Below, piece by piece: positions 33,436 through 44,026 of a stretch of 64,000 nt of DNA. Numbering within the stretch: the stretch's first letter is position 1; the number at the start of each line of letters is the position of its first letter. Both the position numbers and the translations under genes were made by a program. The stretch lies in the NCBI GenBank assembly GCA_002077065.1, contig NAJO01000031.1, positions 248,001-312,000 of the forward strand, in the 5' to 3' direction. The stretch is from Cryoendolithus antarcticus (taxonomy: Eukaryota; Ascomycota; Dothideomycetes; Cladosporiales; Cladosporiaceae). Under the pieces are notes generated by a model. That model saw only the letters and a list, made by a program, of their open reading frames with translations. It was not told the origin of the DNA and did not search any database.

Positions 33436-34347
33436 ATGCCCCGCGCCCCAACAGACGCCACACGCTTCACCTCCACCTCCCCCCACATGTCCGCCGCACC
33501 GCCCTCCTCAACCTTTGCCGCAAACCCCTCTCCCTCCTTCGCCTCATCCACAGCAATACCAGCCGGCTCGCAAATCCAGTTCGGCTCCTCGCCACCCCAA
33601 AATGAGACACCCCAGCAGAAAATTTCCCGTCTTCGCTCCGCAGCCGCTGCAAATCGCCGCATAAAGCTATCGACATTCGACCGTGTGGTCATTACAGGCC
33701 GAGTCGTGGCTGATAAGGCACATCGCTACACCGCAATAGGTCTCATCGGCGCCACGGTGATCACTGGCGTTGTGGCGACAGCAGGAATAACGGACATGTT
33801 ACTTCACAATCGGCGACGAAGGAATGAGTGGTTGGCGGAACAACAGGCGAAGACGAGGGTGGAGACTATGGCTGCACGAGAGGCTGAGAAAGAGGGCAGG
33901 GCGAGTGAGGATCAGATGCTGTTGATCAATCGGGAAAGGGCTGCGGAGGAGGCGGCGGAGATCAGGAGGACGAGGCCGGGGATCTTGAAGAGGATCAATA
34001 AGTCATTGTTTGGGGGGTTGGATCAGGAGGAGCAGAAGGGTGGGAGGATGGGAGCGGCCATGACGGGACGACCGGCACTGGAACCCATCGCAGATGCAGG
34101 GTCCAACGTTATCAAGCCAGATGGTGTTCACGTCGTCGAGGTCGAGGACCCTTCACTAGGGCAGAATGAAGATCTAGGCGTCTTGAAGGCTGTGGAGGAG
34201 AACGTGGAAAGCCATCGAAGAGCGGGAGATACAGTCGAGGTAAAAGTACGGCCGACAGGCGAGCCCCTGCTTCGCGAGGCACAAGCAGAGAGCGATGTGC
34301 CACCGAAAAAGGCGCAGACCTGGACAGAGTGGCTTACGGGTAGATGA
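33436..34347 (+). CDS. COX14-like mitochondrial membrane protein (putative cytochrome oxidase assembly)
   Basis: One exon, 303 aa. After a Ser/Pro-rich N-terminus, residues 60-130 contain TPQQKISRLRSAAAANRRIK, FDRVVITGRVVADKAHRYTA and a single hydrophobic segment (IGLIGATVITGVVATAGI) followed by HNRRRRNEWLAEQ. This arrangement fits the fungal family annotated as cytochrome oxidase c assembly (COX14-like, Pfam PF14880), recalled rather than searched. The remainder is charged and mostly helical, ending TWTEWLTGR. COX14 helps translation and assembly of Cox1 in yeast; the long C-terminal extension here has no known role. Confidence 0.55.
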   Translation: MPRAPTDATRFTSTSPHMSAAPPSSTFAANPSPSFASSTAIPAGSQIQFGSSPPQNETPQQKISRLRSAAAANRRIKLSTFDRVVITGRVVADKAHRYTAIGLIGATVITGVVATAGITDMLLHNRRRRNEWLAEQQAKTRVETMAAREAEKEGRASEDQMLLINRERAAEEAAEIRRTRPGILKRINKSLFGGLDQEEQKGGRMGAAMTGRPALEPIADAGSNVIKPDGVHVVEVEDPSLGQNEDLGVLKAVEENVESHRRAGDTVEVKVRPTGEPLLREAQAESDVPPKKAQTWTEWLTGR

Positions 34348-35068
34348 GTGTATCACCGGCCGGTGTGTGTAATCTATACATTGTACAAAGTTGACCATTC
34401 ACTGTAAGTCGGCCGATTTGCTGTCAGTGCTGCGGCTGATGGGAAATGAATTACCGAGGACCTGTGGCCAGCAAACTCTGGGCGCGCCTCAGAGGACCAG
34501 TGTGTCAATGTTACCCATACGATGAAGTACGCATTGAGCCACGCGTGGCAATACGCCTTGAAGAGACAAGAAAGTAAGTCGCACATCACTGAGATTGCTT
34601 TAATTGGTTGCCATTCCATTCCTGCTGTCTACTGATCGCCATGGTAGCCCTCCCACGTGCTTAGTGCATGCAGAAGGGAATGCTGCATTCCCTGAACTTG
34701 ATCAAGGAAAAGCAACCGGACAGATAATGTCTGTCAATCTCCAAGTCTGATCGAGACTAGCTTCCACATTACAAACGCCGGGTTGATGAGAGATGCTTTG
34801 CTGAATGCTGATGCTGATGCTGAGGTCGCAGGGCGAACTGGGGTGTGTCGAAAGATTTAGAAGTAAGGAGTCGTTGCCGGGAACCAAGCTCGGTTAGGTT
34901 CAGGCCAAGTCGAGTAACGTCGTGTGCGATGTGGGTCGGAGTCCTGGACAAAGACGGAGGTCGAGGCTCGCAGGCGATGTCGAGTAGTGTCCTGGCTGGA
35001 GAGTAAAAACGCGATGAATATTGTGAGTCAGGTAAACGACGGCGTAAGGAGAGGCGACAATTCAGCGT
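34348..35068. other. Intergenic region
   Basis: About 720 bp with a short GCTGAT/GATGCT repeat near 34800-34825. No gene with protein-like features is evident on either strand. Confidence 0.45.
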
Positions 35069-35248
35069 CTAGACACGCGCACCCATACGTCTCCACGGAA
35101 TGCGACGGCCAGCCTTGATAGCGCGATGGTAATTGTAAGGGCCGACACGCTCGTGACGCATGGGTAGAGCGACGCACACCCAGAAAGCTGAGAAGCCAGT
35201 GACGCTGGCGTAGACGGCAGCGGTGTGCTGGAGGCTGAGGCCGAACAT
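35069..35248 (-). CDS. 59-aa single-membrane-segment microprotein
   Basis: An ATG at 35248 opens a frame of 59 codons. The N-terminal half is hydrophobic (AAVYASVTGFSAFWVCVAL) and would span one membrane. The second half is strongly basic (YNYHRAIKAGRRIPWRRMG). The pattern of one helix followed by a positive tail is common in small inner-mitochondrial or ER subunits, but I do not recognise the family. It is the shortest gene proposed here, and it rests on composition alone. Confidence 0.5.
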   Translation of the reverse strand: MFGLSLQHTAAVYASVTGFSAFWVCVALPMRHERVGPYNYHRAIKAGRRIPWRRMGARV

Positions 35249-35792
35249 GGTTGTGACGGTGGAGTGTGGTAGGTGGTGTTGTGGGTAGTGCGGAGAGGCT
35301 GGTTTGAATGTGGTCGTTGAGGCTGGTGAGTCAGTGGAGAGTGGAGATTGGTGTTGAAGAGGAAGAAAGGTGTGAAGTCGACGAGGAGCTCAAGGTGGCA
35401 CAAGAAGGGGAACCTCGAGGTACCTAAGCTCCCAGTGCATGCGTGGTGAGCACGAGGTACCCCGCAAGTCACCACGCGCCCAGGCTTTCATTAGCGTTGC
35501 CAATCTGGGGAGGACGTGGGTGAAACATGGGGGAAGCAGCCACTGCTGCGAGCTGACTGGTCAATGCTCCCTCAAGTACCTTCGTACCGCAATAGCTGCA
35601 CGGAGTTGGCGGCGCGTGTGAGCTGGTGTCGCTGTGCTGCGAGTCAGCAGGCATGACTCGCAAGCACACTGTTTCGCCAATCGTAGACCCTCGAGTGTAA
35701 CAAGAGAAGCGAAGAGACATGAGATGAAGTATTCGTGGAGCTCTGTACAATACTGTGTGCATGTGTCTGGTATCTCACCACTGCCCAAGCTG
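35249..35792. other. Intergenic region
   Basis: About 540 bp between minus-strand genes. Promoter of the 59-aa protein expected; no further gene seen. Confidence 0.4.
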
Positions 35793-36868
35793 TTATGCGA
35801 TGTACACCTGTATCATGTGCCGAGCGCGCGTTTCGATGCTAGTGCACGAGTCAGCTTCTCGATGCTCCGGAATGCAGAGCGAAACAAAGAGAGAACATAC
35901 CTTATCCAGCTTCTTTCCCTTTTGCAGACGACCGGGATCTCGACTTCCCTCACAAGCCACTCCATCTGCTCGACTGTCATATCCGCACGCTCCTTCGCCC
36001 TCAATTCTTTGGAGCCCCACAAGTGCACCCAGCGGCCCTCCTCTGCAGAAGCCGTCTCGGTACTCATCTCCCACGCGATATTGCCGCGTACATGATAGTA
36101 GGAAAGATCGGATGAGCGTGTGATCAGGTCGTCAAGAGCGAGTGCCCATGGCTGCGCGAGGACCCCGACCCTTTCCTTCCACTTTTCTATGCTCATCTCG
36201 AAAGTGTACTCACGAACGCGATCCTAAGTGACGAACTTAGTAGCGAGCATGATGCGGAGTACTTCGCATTCGAGTTCTTCATCATGAAATGTTACCGCCA
36301 GCATCTTGGAGTCCCCTGGTCTGCAGCTCATCGCCTTGGTGGCCTCTGGCACCCCGACAAGTATGTCGAGCACGCCAGCGTGGGGTATTGGCCGATTTGC
36401 AGCCGAGAGGTGGATAACACGGCTGGCTGATGTTGTCGGGTCGATGCCAATCCTCCTAGAGTCCAATGGAGGTGCTTCTCTGGTTGCGAGATTTGCAGGT
36501 GGCTGAAGCGAGAGCTGGAAGGCCTGGGGGAGGAGCTCGAGCACAGGATACTCGATCGAAAGTGCGTGCTTGTTGGGTACGGAGCTCAGATACACACCGT
36601 TCAAGAGACTTGTGATGTGTTCGAAGGCAGCCAGCTTGGATGGTATTCGAGATGGGTGGATGACAAAATTGCCGATACTTGGGCAGGGCCAAACACGCGC
36701 AGTGTCGCGTCGAGTGCTCTGTTGATGGTATGTAGGCGCGACACACAAGTGAAAGCGGGAATACCCGCGTGTGTTTACCTGTGGCGCAAAGCTCGTCTGG
36801 ATACCGTAAGAGTGGCAAGTGACTGTATTGTACGAAGCAATGTCGTGAATGCTGTTCGAGGCTCCCAA
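35793..36868 (-). CDS. Uncharacterised protein, probably 4 exons
   Basis: Proposed exons are 36868-36779, 36718-36296, 36223-35901 and 35838-35793, giving 293 aa. Donors are GTAAAC, GTAACA and GTATGT. The first two introns are 60 and 72 nt, both multiples of three and in phase 0. The first can be read through. The second ends in TAG in the same frame, so without splicing the protein stops at 36224. Protein-like stretches include YPVLELLPQAFQLSLQPPAN, AGVLDILVGVPEATK, REYTFEMSIEKWKERVGVLA and EQMEWLVREVEIPVVCKRER. No signal peptide, membrane helix or known domain is seen. The start and first exon are the least certain. Confidence 0.55.
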
Positions 36869-37051
36869 CGGTCTATATCAATATGATGACTGGGCCATGG
36901 CTCCAATCGCAGCACCATGACCTGGTCCGAGAAGCCGTTGAGAGTTGTAATCATTGGTATATATTGAGGAAGGAGCGATCCATAGAGTCTGTACCAGTGG
37001 AAGACTGATCCGGCACCGATCGGCCGTCCGGCTGCCTTGCCACGGTCGCAC

Positions 37052-37675
37052 TCATTCGTCATCCACAAAGCTGCTCGCCAGTCGTCCGAAGAAGGGTACC
37101 TCCACGCGATCCAATGTCTCGGCGTGTTTCCAGGCTCCCCAAGTCAGCCACCCAATCAACGCCAGGTCGCCCACGAACAGCACCCAACTTAGCCATCGCA
37201 CCCAGCTGAAGATGATGTGGACCAGGAACATGGCGCTGAAGACCAATGCACTCTGCCATGCATGGAAGCGCACGTAGTCGCTCTTCTGCTCGAAGATCAA
37301 AAGCACCACGCCTCCTGCGGGAGGGAGTAGAAGATATGCCATTATTGCCTCGACCCGGAGTGATAATCCGAGCGAAGTCTCGAAGACGGACGTACTGCCT
37401 GTGTATGCAGGCGCCTGAGGTTGCGATCCAATATAGTCATTCCTTTGGCCAGACTCAAGATCGGTGTACTCCTCATCGGCGTATTGCGAGGGTGATGGTA
37501 ACTGCTGCGCTCGTGCTGCTGCCCATGGGTCCTCTCGATCTGCTATCGATGAAATGTTGCGCTGGGGCTTTGGGGCATGGATCTTCGGCGATGCTGTCGG
37601 GGATCGCAGCGGAGGTGAGTGAGCTCGAGTCGACTCGGGAGGTGAGGATTGGTACGGAGCGAAGGAGGTGGCCAT
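37052..37675 (-). CDS. Tic20/DUF4870-like small membrane protein
   Basis: One exon, 207 aa. A disordered Ser/Pro-rich N-terminus of about 105 residues contains the phrase DLESGQRNDY. Three hydrophobic segments follow: VEAIMAYLLLPPAGGVVLLIF, FHAWQSALVFSAMFLVHIIF and WLSWVLFVGDLALIGWLTW, joined by the conserved EQKSDYVRFHAWQS. This order (helix, E-x-x-x-x-V-RFHAxQS, helix) is that of Tic20-like or DUF4870 proteins of fungi and bacteria. Function is unknown. The gene begins about 360 bp from the GFA gene 3' end. Confidence 0.65.
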   Translation of the reverse strand: MATSFAPYQSSPPESTRAHSPPLRSPTASPKIHAPKPQRNISSIADREDPWAAARAQQLPSPSQYADEEYTDLESGQRNDYIGSQPQAPAYTGSTSVFETSLGLSLRVEAIMAYLLLPPAGGVVLLIFEQKSDYVRFHAWQSALVFSAMFLVHIIFSWVRWLSWVLFVGDLALIGWLTWGAWKHAETLDRVEVPFFGRLASSFVDDE

Positions 37676-38035
37676 GCTGATAGGCTAAGTCTGATGGCCA
37701 GAGTCGGAGCCGGTGGAGGGTGCCTCGAATGACCTAGTTCCTTACAATATAGAAGCTTCGTCGACACGACAGTGGAGAGCGGGTGTAGGTCGACCGCCGA
37801 AGCGTGCTTGAGCCATAGCTTTCGGGAATGCCACTATGATTGCTTCAGACCAATCAGAGTGTGTTTCATTCAATGTTTGCCTGACTACCTTACGCACCCA
37901 CATGTATGTTTGAATACTCGGCGTTGTGCACGCCAGCAGTCAAGAATGATTATGTATAGACCACAAGAAATTCGAAGGTAGTGCACTTACTCACTTGCCT
38001 CGATCACCGTACTGATATCTACCATCCGCACTCCC
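37676..38035. other. Intergenic region
   Basis: About 360 bp between two minus-strand genes. No gene or motif of note. Confidence 0.4.
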
Positions 38036-39205
38036 TCACCGCACGACCATGACCTTGGCCCCCTCCTCCCTGACCTGCCTCTCAATAATCTCCCTCTCAC
38101 CCCTGTCCCTCCTCTCCCCATGCGCCTGCAGCCCGCTCTCGATCCCGTCCACTACTGCCTTCGCCCGACCCAGAGCATCCTCCCTATAGCTCAACCTCGT
38201 AGTCCTCCACTCTAGCAAACCCTCCGCCCTCGCCCCTTCAGGTGAATCCAACAGTCCAATCGCAACATCCATCAGGAACGGCCGATCATCCGCCCAGTAG
38301 AACGCACTCGCGCCACAGACGCCGCAGAAACTCCGAAAGATTCCTTTAGAGCTTTCGAATTGCTTAAGGGTCCCAAACTGCCGCTCAAATTTTACCTTCC
38401 CGGCAGCGTCGAGCGTGATGTCGACTGTAGGCACAAAGGCCCATTGTACGATCTCCTGGCCCGAGGCAAGGCGGCAGGTATTGCAACTGCATGTTCCGGC
38501 GAGGAACTTGGTGTTGTTGTCTTGAAGCCACCAGCACTCATTGTTAGGATTGTCGGGAGCATTTGGGCGAAGGAGATCGGGCCAATTTGATGCTGCGTGC
38601 GTTGAGCGGGCTGAGGGATGTGCGATCCAGAACTCCACGCCACCGCATTTGCATTGGGCGTGCACTTTGTCCTTGTTAGGCTTGAGATCTGCAAGTTTGG
38701 GATCCCTCCAGTTCAAAGGTAGCTGCTCAGATTTCTCTGGCCGTGTCGAGTACCTGTCCAGCTGCCTGCTGCCGATCGTAGGGATGAAGTCCGAGATCCC
38801 GCCGTCCAGCGTGTCGTTTATGAACTCGTGACCCCGTAAATGCACGAAACCGTCGAACTGCTCCAGCGTGCCAGACATCGCATCCCAAGTAATCCTCGGC
38901 TCCTTAGCCTCAGCATCGTCCAGGCACCGCGCGAGTATATGGGAGCCGCATGTCGAGCAGAAGTACTGGAACACGCGTTTCGTGAATTCAAAGACTGTAA
39001 GCTTTTCTAGTACTGCCTGGGGAGGCGAGTATGATTCGGGCAGATAGACAACGCAGAGGGCTAGAGTGCCGGTCATGCGGCGGCAAGATGTGCAGGAACA
39101 CCACCAGGACTTCAGAGGGAGTGATGAAGACGGGACAGTGGTTTCATAGGACGCTGCGCCGCAGAGGCAGCTTGCCTTGAGTGTCTTGGTAGCGTTGCTG
39201 GCCAT
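38036..39205 (-). CDS. Tandem GFA/CENP-V domain zinc protein
   Basis: One exon, 389 aa, with two GFA (glutathione-dependent formaldehyde-activating, CENP-V) domains. The first has CLCGAASYE, WWCSCTSCRRMTG and YFCSTCGSHIL; the second has CKCGGVEFW, GTCSCNTCRLASGQE and SFCGVCGASAFYW. Each holds the paired CxC..CxxC and CxxC zinc ligands. GFA proteins bind zinc and sometimes glutathione, but the enzymatic role is disputed for most members. Two-domain forms are common in filamentous fungi. The C-terminal 60 residues are charged and helical. Confidence 0.85.
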   Translation of the reverse strand: MASNATKTLKASCLCGAASYETTVPSSSLPLKSWWCSCTSCRRMTGTLALCVVYLPESYSPPQAVLEKLTVFEFTKRVFQYFCSTCGSHILARCLDDAEAKEPRITWDAMSGTLEQFDGFVHLRGHEFINDTLDGGISDFIPTIGSRQLDRYSTRPEKSEQLPLNWRDPKLADLKPNKDKVHAQCKCGGVEFWIAHPSARSTHAASNWPDLLRPNAPDNPNNECWWLQDNNTKFLAGTCSCNTCRLASGQEIVQWAFVPTVDITLDAAGKVKFERQFGTLKQFESSKGIFRSFCGVCGASAFYWADDRPFLMDVAIGLLDSPEGARAEGLLEWRTTRLSYREDALGRAKAVVDGIESGLQAHGERRDRGEREIIERQVREEGAKVMVVR

Positions 39206-39684
39206 GATCGTAGGTAAAGGAGACGTCGACGTCTGCTTTGCAAAGGAAGGAACAGATTGAAGTGGACGGAATCTTCACTTAACTTGAACCCCTAAGCAGA
39301 GAAATTGATGGAGTTCTAGTATGTTGGGGTGCTTTATGCGCCCTACGACATGCCCGCGTGGAGATCGATCAGGAGAGCAGAATGCAGCCTGGAATCCAAA
39401 TGACATCGTCGCTTCTTTGAGCCGCTGAATGCTCTCACAGCGTTGGCTGTGTAATACACGCTCGCTAGTTTGTAAAGTGAATGTACAGACACGACTGTGA
39501 ATGCACGTTGAGAAAGTGTAAGAAAGTCATGCCGCCGGGAGAACAATGTGATTGAGTCCGGAAGCGAAATGGCTTCGACCACCTGAAAACAGTTTCACAG
39601 CGTTGGAGCAAGCAAGACCAAAGCTAAGGTCTTACGCGCTCAACAATATACCACCCAGTCATAGTCATAATCATCGTTATGCCA
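39206..39684. other. Intergenic region
   Basis: About 480 bp upstream of the GFA gene and downstream of the BRL1-like gene. Nothing gene-like is supported. Confidence 0.4.
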
Positions 39685-41206
39685 TCAATGATACCCCAAC
39701 TTCCTCACCGGACTCCCTCTCCCTTCAATCCCCTGAAACGCCCCAGCACTAGGCAGTGGCTCCAATGCCGGTCCGTCCCTCCACGGCGTGCCTTGACCAT
39801 AGTATCCACCCTCCCCAGTGAACTGCCTCGACGTCTGCGGCGTGGCAGGAGGACCTTGTTGATACCCATAAGGATGCGCCCAAGGCTGCTCCACACTCGC
39901 CGAGTGCCTCAGCTTGCTGAAGGCCACGTTCGACACCAGCAGTCCTCCCAGCACAAAAGCTGCAGCAACAGTGATCGATTTCCACGAGAGCGCATCCACG
40001 AATCCATTGAATATCTCCGCGAAGCTCTGCGCAGACACCTTCGCCCGTGCAACCTTCATCGGATCCCGATTCATGCACTTTGCCCAGTTCGCGCATACCT
40101 GCTGTAATGCCGGCGCTCTTGTCGGCGAGTCACAGCTATTGATCTTGAAGTCGTGCGCACACTGCGAGATCTCTGCGATGATGTCTGCGCTGGCTTCGAA
40201 AGCTTTCTTGTTGACGTCGCCTTGGATCGCGCTCCAGAAGCACCAGAGGATGTAGCTGAACATTGCGAGAAGGAAGACGTTGAAGGCGAGTTGGGCGTAG
40301 AAGGAGAGGATGTGTGGGACTGTGGGGTGTTGGCCGATGAAGGTGAAGAGGCGGGAGAGCCAGTGGGGTTGTTGGTCCTGTTTCTCTGACTGAAGTGTGT
40401 CGGAGTTGTTGTGGCGCATTCTTCCACTAGTCTTACGAGGGCTAGAGGTGCGCGGCATCGTAAGCTCCGAGTCGTCCACCTCAGCGTCTGATCCAGAGTC
40501 CGACACACTATACCGTCTCTTTCTCGAGCGCTGTCTGCTGAGCTCTCTATGTTCCTGCCCTCGCGCGACTGAGTGCTTGTGTTGCACTACCTCGGCGCGC
40601 GGAATGCTGCCTCTGCCTGGACTGCACTTGGCCACAACTCGATTCCATAGATTGCTCTTCTTCGTCGGGGACTGCCGTGACTTTTCCCACTCCATCTCAA
40701 CGTGCCGTTGCTCTTCCTCGCCTCTCGAGGTCGCCAACGTCATCACCACCGGCGCACTCTTGTAAGGTGACAGATGACCGACTAGCTGTCGTGCCGCCAT
40801 CACATCCGCCGGCGTCCCAGGCTCGCTGTCGTCTTGTCGCTTCGGTGTCTCTCCAGCGCTCGAATCATCAACGTCGTTTCTCGTGTTGCGTGGCGTCCAG
40901 TGCGCATTGAATGCAGCCGGTGGCAATCCAGGTAATGCTTTGTCGGGCGATCGTCTGCCAGCGCCTGGCGTTGTGTATTGATGCCTTGTAGGTGACTCAA
41001 ATTGGCTGCATGGCCCTATTGATCAAGAATTAGCCACTGTATCATTCTCAGTCACTGCGATGCACATTATACGTACGTTTTCTGCTCTCTGTACCAGGCG
41101 TCTGGTGTTTCAAGGCGATCTTCCCGAAACCGCTGGTGCTGTCCACTTGTCCTACGCCGTTCGCCCACTCGAAGTCCATGCCTGACACATACTGGTTACG
41201 CGACAT
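39685..41206 (-). CDS. BRL1/BRR6-like nuclear envelope protein (2 exons)
   Basis: Exons are 41206-41077 and 41015-39685 with a GTACGT donor, giving 486 aa. A disordered N-terminus of about 270 residues leads into a helix pair flanking a lumenal loop. The first helix is LAFNVFLLAMFSYILWCFW and the second is ITVAAAFVLGGLLVSNVAF. The loop has the four conserved cysteines of the di-sulfide bridge nucleocytoplasmic transport domain (PF10104): ISQCAHDFKINSC and QQVCANWAKCMNRDP. In yeast Brl1 and Brr6 act at the nuclear envelope in pore-complex assembly and lipid homeostasis. Filamentous fungi usually have one such protein. Confidence 0.88.
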
Positions 41207-41476
41207 GCTGAGTGCTATATTACAGCGAACGAAGTCTGACAAGGCGCACTATGATATATGCGACGAACACAGGGCGATCTCGAAAGTTGCATTTCGGGAG
41301 TCAACAAAAAGCTCGGGCCATGAGAGCGCTAGCAACCGACTTTCGTTCACTTCACTGTGTGGGGCTCTTCTTCACCAGAAGACAACATGGAATAATGTGT
41401 TTCCAGATTGGTTGGGCTCGTACGTGTCTAACAAGGGTATGTAACCAACTCTAGGCCTCAAGGTGTATGGCTTAGA

Positions 41477-43036
41477 CTACTTCCTACTATACCTGCGATT
41501 CTCCCTCTGCCGGACGAGCTTCTTGGCCTCCCTGCGCTTCCTCTTCCAACCACGATTGTTCTCACCTCGATGCTCGAAGAAGTACTTCCTGAATTCGCTC
41601 TCCTCTTTGACGTCATGCCTGCCATTGGGAGCTATCTCAACAGTGCCACCGTCCACAGCACCGAGAGTCGCGTCTGCTTCAGCTTCCTGCTCGTCTGACT
41701 CATCAGCTTCGTGAACGTGCCCAGCGCAAGGAAAGCTCAGCTTCCGGCCGATAGCAGCAGTGTCTGGCGTTGGTGCAGCGGATCGTAAAGCCCGCCAGTC
41801 CAGGTCCTGCTTCGTGTGTGGTGTCTGTGGCGGATGTATCGACGGCACTGCAGTGTCCTCTTCGATGTCCGCAGAGTCTCCAGAGGCGAAGAAGCTGAAG
41901 GATGTATCTATTGGTGCGGGTCTGACTCTCTCATTGTCTGATGTGGCGGTAGCTGGTCGCTTGTAAAGCGCTTCCAGTGGGTGAATGTCACGGGGTGCAG
42001 TGGCGGGTTCAGGATTGGCCTTCGCTGCTGTATTGTCGGCTTGATTGAAATTGGTCCCGGAGCGGTCTTCGTCGCTTTCGGAGTCCGAGCTGTTCGAGGA
42101 GACTACCGAGCTCTCGTCTTCGGCAGACGAGTCTGCTGTTGCTGGTGGAGGAACTGGTGATGGGTTGCGTAATCTCCGTGCCGCAACTGACCTTGATAAC
42201 TTAATCGAGGGCGTAGCATTCTCTGCCACGGCATCTCGCTCACGCTTGGCACGCTTCGACACACGCTCGGGCTCCACCACAGTTCCGTCATTGTCCAGCC
42301 ACCCCTTGCCATCCTCGTGTATCAGAGTTGAGCGTGCAACTGAAGCGCCATCCGACCCTGTTGCGAGCTTCTTCGACTTCGCGAACTCCTTGACTGACTT
42401 CAATATCTTGCCTCCGCTCCTCTCCTTCTTGATCTTCTTGTCCTTCACCTTACTTTCCGCCTTCTCAGTAGTAACGATCTCGATCGCATTCGGCGGGACC
42501 ACGGTCTTGAAAACCACCTTCTTGCCCGCCTTTGACTCCTTCTTCCCCTTGCCTTCCTTCTTCTTCTCCGGCTTCGCATTCTCCCCATCCTTGCTTTTCT
42601 TGACCCTCTTCACCTTCACCTCCTTCCCGTCCGTCCACCCTCGCTTCACATGCCTCCCCTCCCCCATTTCCCACCCCTCCAGCACTCCATCCTCTCGTCC
42701 CTTCATTTCCCGCTTCGCCTTCTTCCTCACCTTCCGCTCTTCCTCCGTCTCATCAGCCTTCCGCTTCTTCTCTGGTCTTGCTTCATCGACCTTCATCTTG
42801 ACGCCTTTGAGTGTAGTACCGTTGAGCTTCTTCTTCAGCTTGTCAGCTTCTGCGCGCGGGAGATCCAGGTAGCCGAAGCCACGCTCAGGAAAGGTTTCGA
42901 GAGTGTGGTAAGAGATGTTGGACGCGGCTGCTTGGGCGGTGGAGGAGAGCAGAGAGGGGTAGAGCGTGGGGTTGAATGGCGCGATGTGGAGGCGAACGGT
43001 GGTGGTAGGACCAAGGACGTCGGCTGTGTCGGTCAT
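41477..43036 (-). CDS. NOL8-like nucleolar protein with N-terminal RRM
   Basis: One exon, 519 aa. The first 85 residues form a divergent RRM: VRLHIAPFNPTLYP, ISYHTLETFPERGFGYLDLP and KLNGTTLKGVKMKVDEARPE. The centre (residues 90-240) is extremely Lys/Glu-rich with many KKxK signals. Later come a Ser/Asp stretch (NSSDSESDEDRSG) and a conserved C-terminus with FRKYFFEHRGENNRGWKRKR. This RRM plus basic and acidic tract plus F-F-x-H-R-G-E-N end is the pattern of fungal NOL8-type proteins, which are linked to pre-60S ribosome biogenesis. That link is inference from the family. Confidence 0.7.
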   Translation of the reverse strand: MTDTADVLGPTTTVRLHIAPFNPTLYPSLLSSTAQAAASNISYHTLETFPERGFGYLDLPRAEADKLKKKLNGTTLKGVKMKVDEARPEKKRKADETEEERKVRKKAKREMKGREDGVLEGWEMGEGRHVKRGWTDGKEVKVKRVKKSKDGENAKPEKKKEGKGKKESKAGKKVVFKTVVPPNAIEIVTTEKAESKVKDKKIKKERSGGKILKSVKEFAKSKKLATGSDGASVARSTLIHEDGKGWLDNDGTVVEPERVSKRAKRERDAVAENATPSIKLSRSVAARRLRNPSPVPPPATADSSAEDESSVVSSNSSDSESDEDRSGTNFNQADNTAAKANPEPATAPRDIHPLEALYKRPATATSDNERVRPAPIDTSFSFFASGDSADIEEDTAVPSIHPPQTPHTKQDLDWRALRSAAPTPDTAAIGRKLSFPCAGHVHEADESDEQEAEADATLGAVDGGTVEIAPNGRHDVKEESEFRKYFFEHRGENNRGWKRKRREAKKLVRQRENRRYSRK

Positions 43037-43264
43037 GCTATCATGCCCATCTCTGGGGCGGCATCTACGATGTACAGGCTCCAGTTGTTAGCAATGGTGT
43101 ATGCATGCTGCTTCGAACTTTTATATTCCCTAAGTGGTTAAGACCGGCGGAGCTGCTTAGCGCGCGCTTCGGGACGGACCCTGTCTGAACCCTGTTAGTG
43201 ACATTGACATGTGATGCACCTGGTTCTCGACAGTACTCATAACTTGCCGATGCGATAAGTCACC

Positions 43265-43725
43265 ATGACCCGCCCCATATGGCAATACACCGTGCTCTTC
43301 CTCCTCTTCTTATCCTCCGCCCTGGCAGCTTGTTAGTCTCTTCTTGCCCTAAGCCGAGTCAATGGTCTCCAGCTAACCCTATCCCAGCACCACCCTCCTT
43401 CTGCAAATGCGTCTGCTTCTCAAACTACACCATTATTCCGCTCTCCGCTCCTGCTCCTGCTCCAAACCCTCCATCATCTGACTCCCCGGCACCTCACGCC
43501 CGCTCCTGCGCCGACTGCACCAAGCAATTTTGCCTGGATTACAATCTACCGATCTGTGAGAAGGCCACTGAGAAGGACGTCTTCACAACCTGCTTCCAGA
43601 GGGACAGCGTGAAGGATGAGATTATCGTCGTGAGCTTCGTGGGCATCACTGTGGGCTTGCTCGTATGGGCTGGGATGAAGCCGGTGTGGGAGAAGTGGAG
43701 AGAGGGCGGGTATCGGAGGGTATGA
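43265..43725 (+). CDS. Secretory-pathway Cys-rich protein with C-terminal membrane helix (2 exons)
   Basis: Exons are 43265-43331 and 43388-43725 with a GTTAGT donor, giving 134 aa. A clear signal peptide (QYTVLFLLFLSSALAA) is followed by a lumenal domain with eight cysteines: FCKCVCF, ARSCADCTKQFC, LPICEKA and TTCFQRD. One membrane helix (IIVVSFVGITVGLLVWAGM) and a short basic tail (KWREGGYRRV) end the protein. It is therefore a type I membrane protein of the secretory pathway. Similar small proteins exist in ascomycetes, but I know no function for them. Confidence 0.7.
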
Positions 43726-44026
43726 AAGTTGGCGACAGCGAGTGGTTCCGCGAACTTGATCTTCACGAGCCCAACGACTACTAGGGTATGGATCAGGTCC
43801 ACTGTACTGTGATGACTTCCTCTGGATATCCCGCATACAAGGTATCGATGTCCAAGAAGACAAGCCACGGATCGACTAAACCCCTGCATTGCTTACTGCT
43901 CCGATCACCCCCAAAGCCGCTAGTCACTCCGAAAACTCGCAATTCATCGCTTGCTCACGCTCACCTCCACCTCCACCGCCGTCCGTGGCCTCGCCTCTCC
44001 GCTCTCCACATCGCAATCGCCACCTA

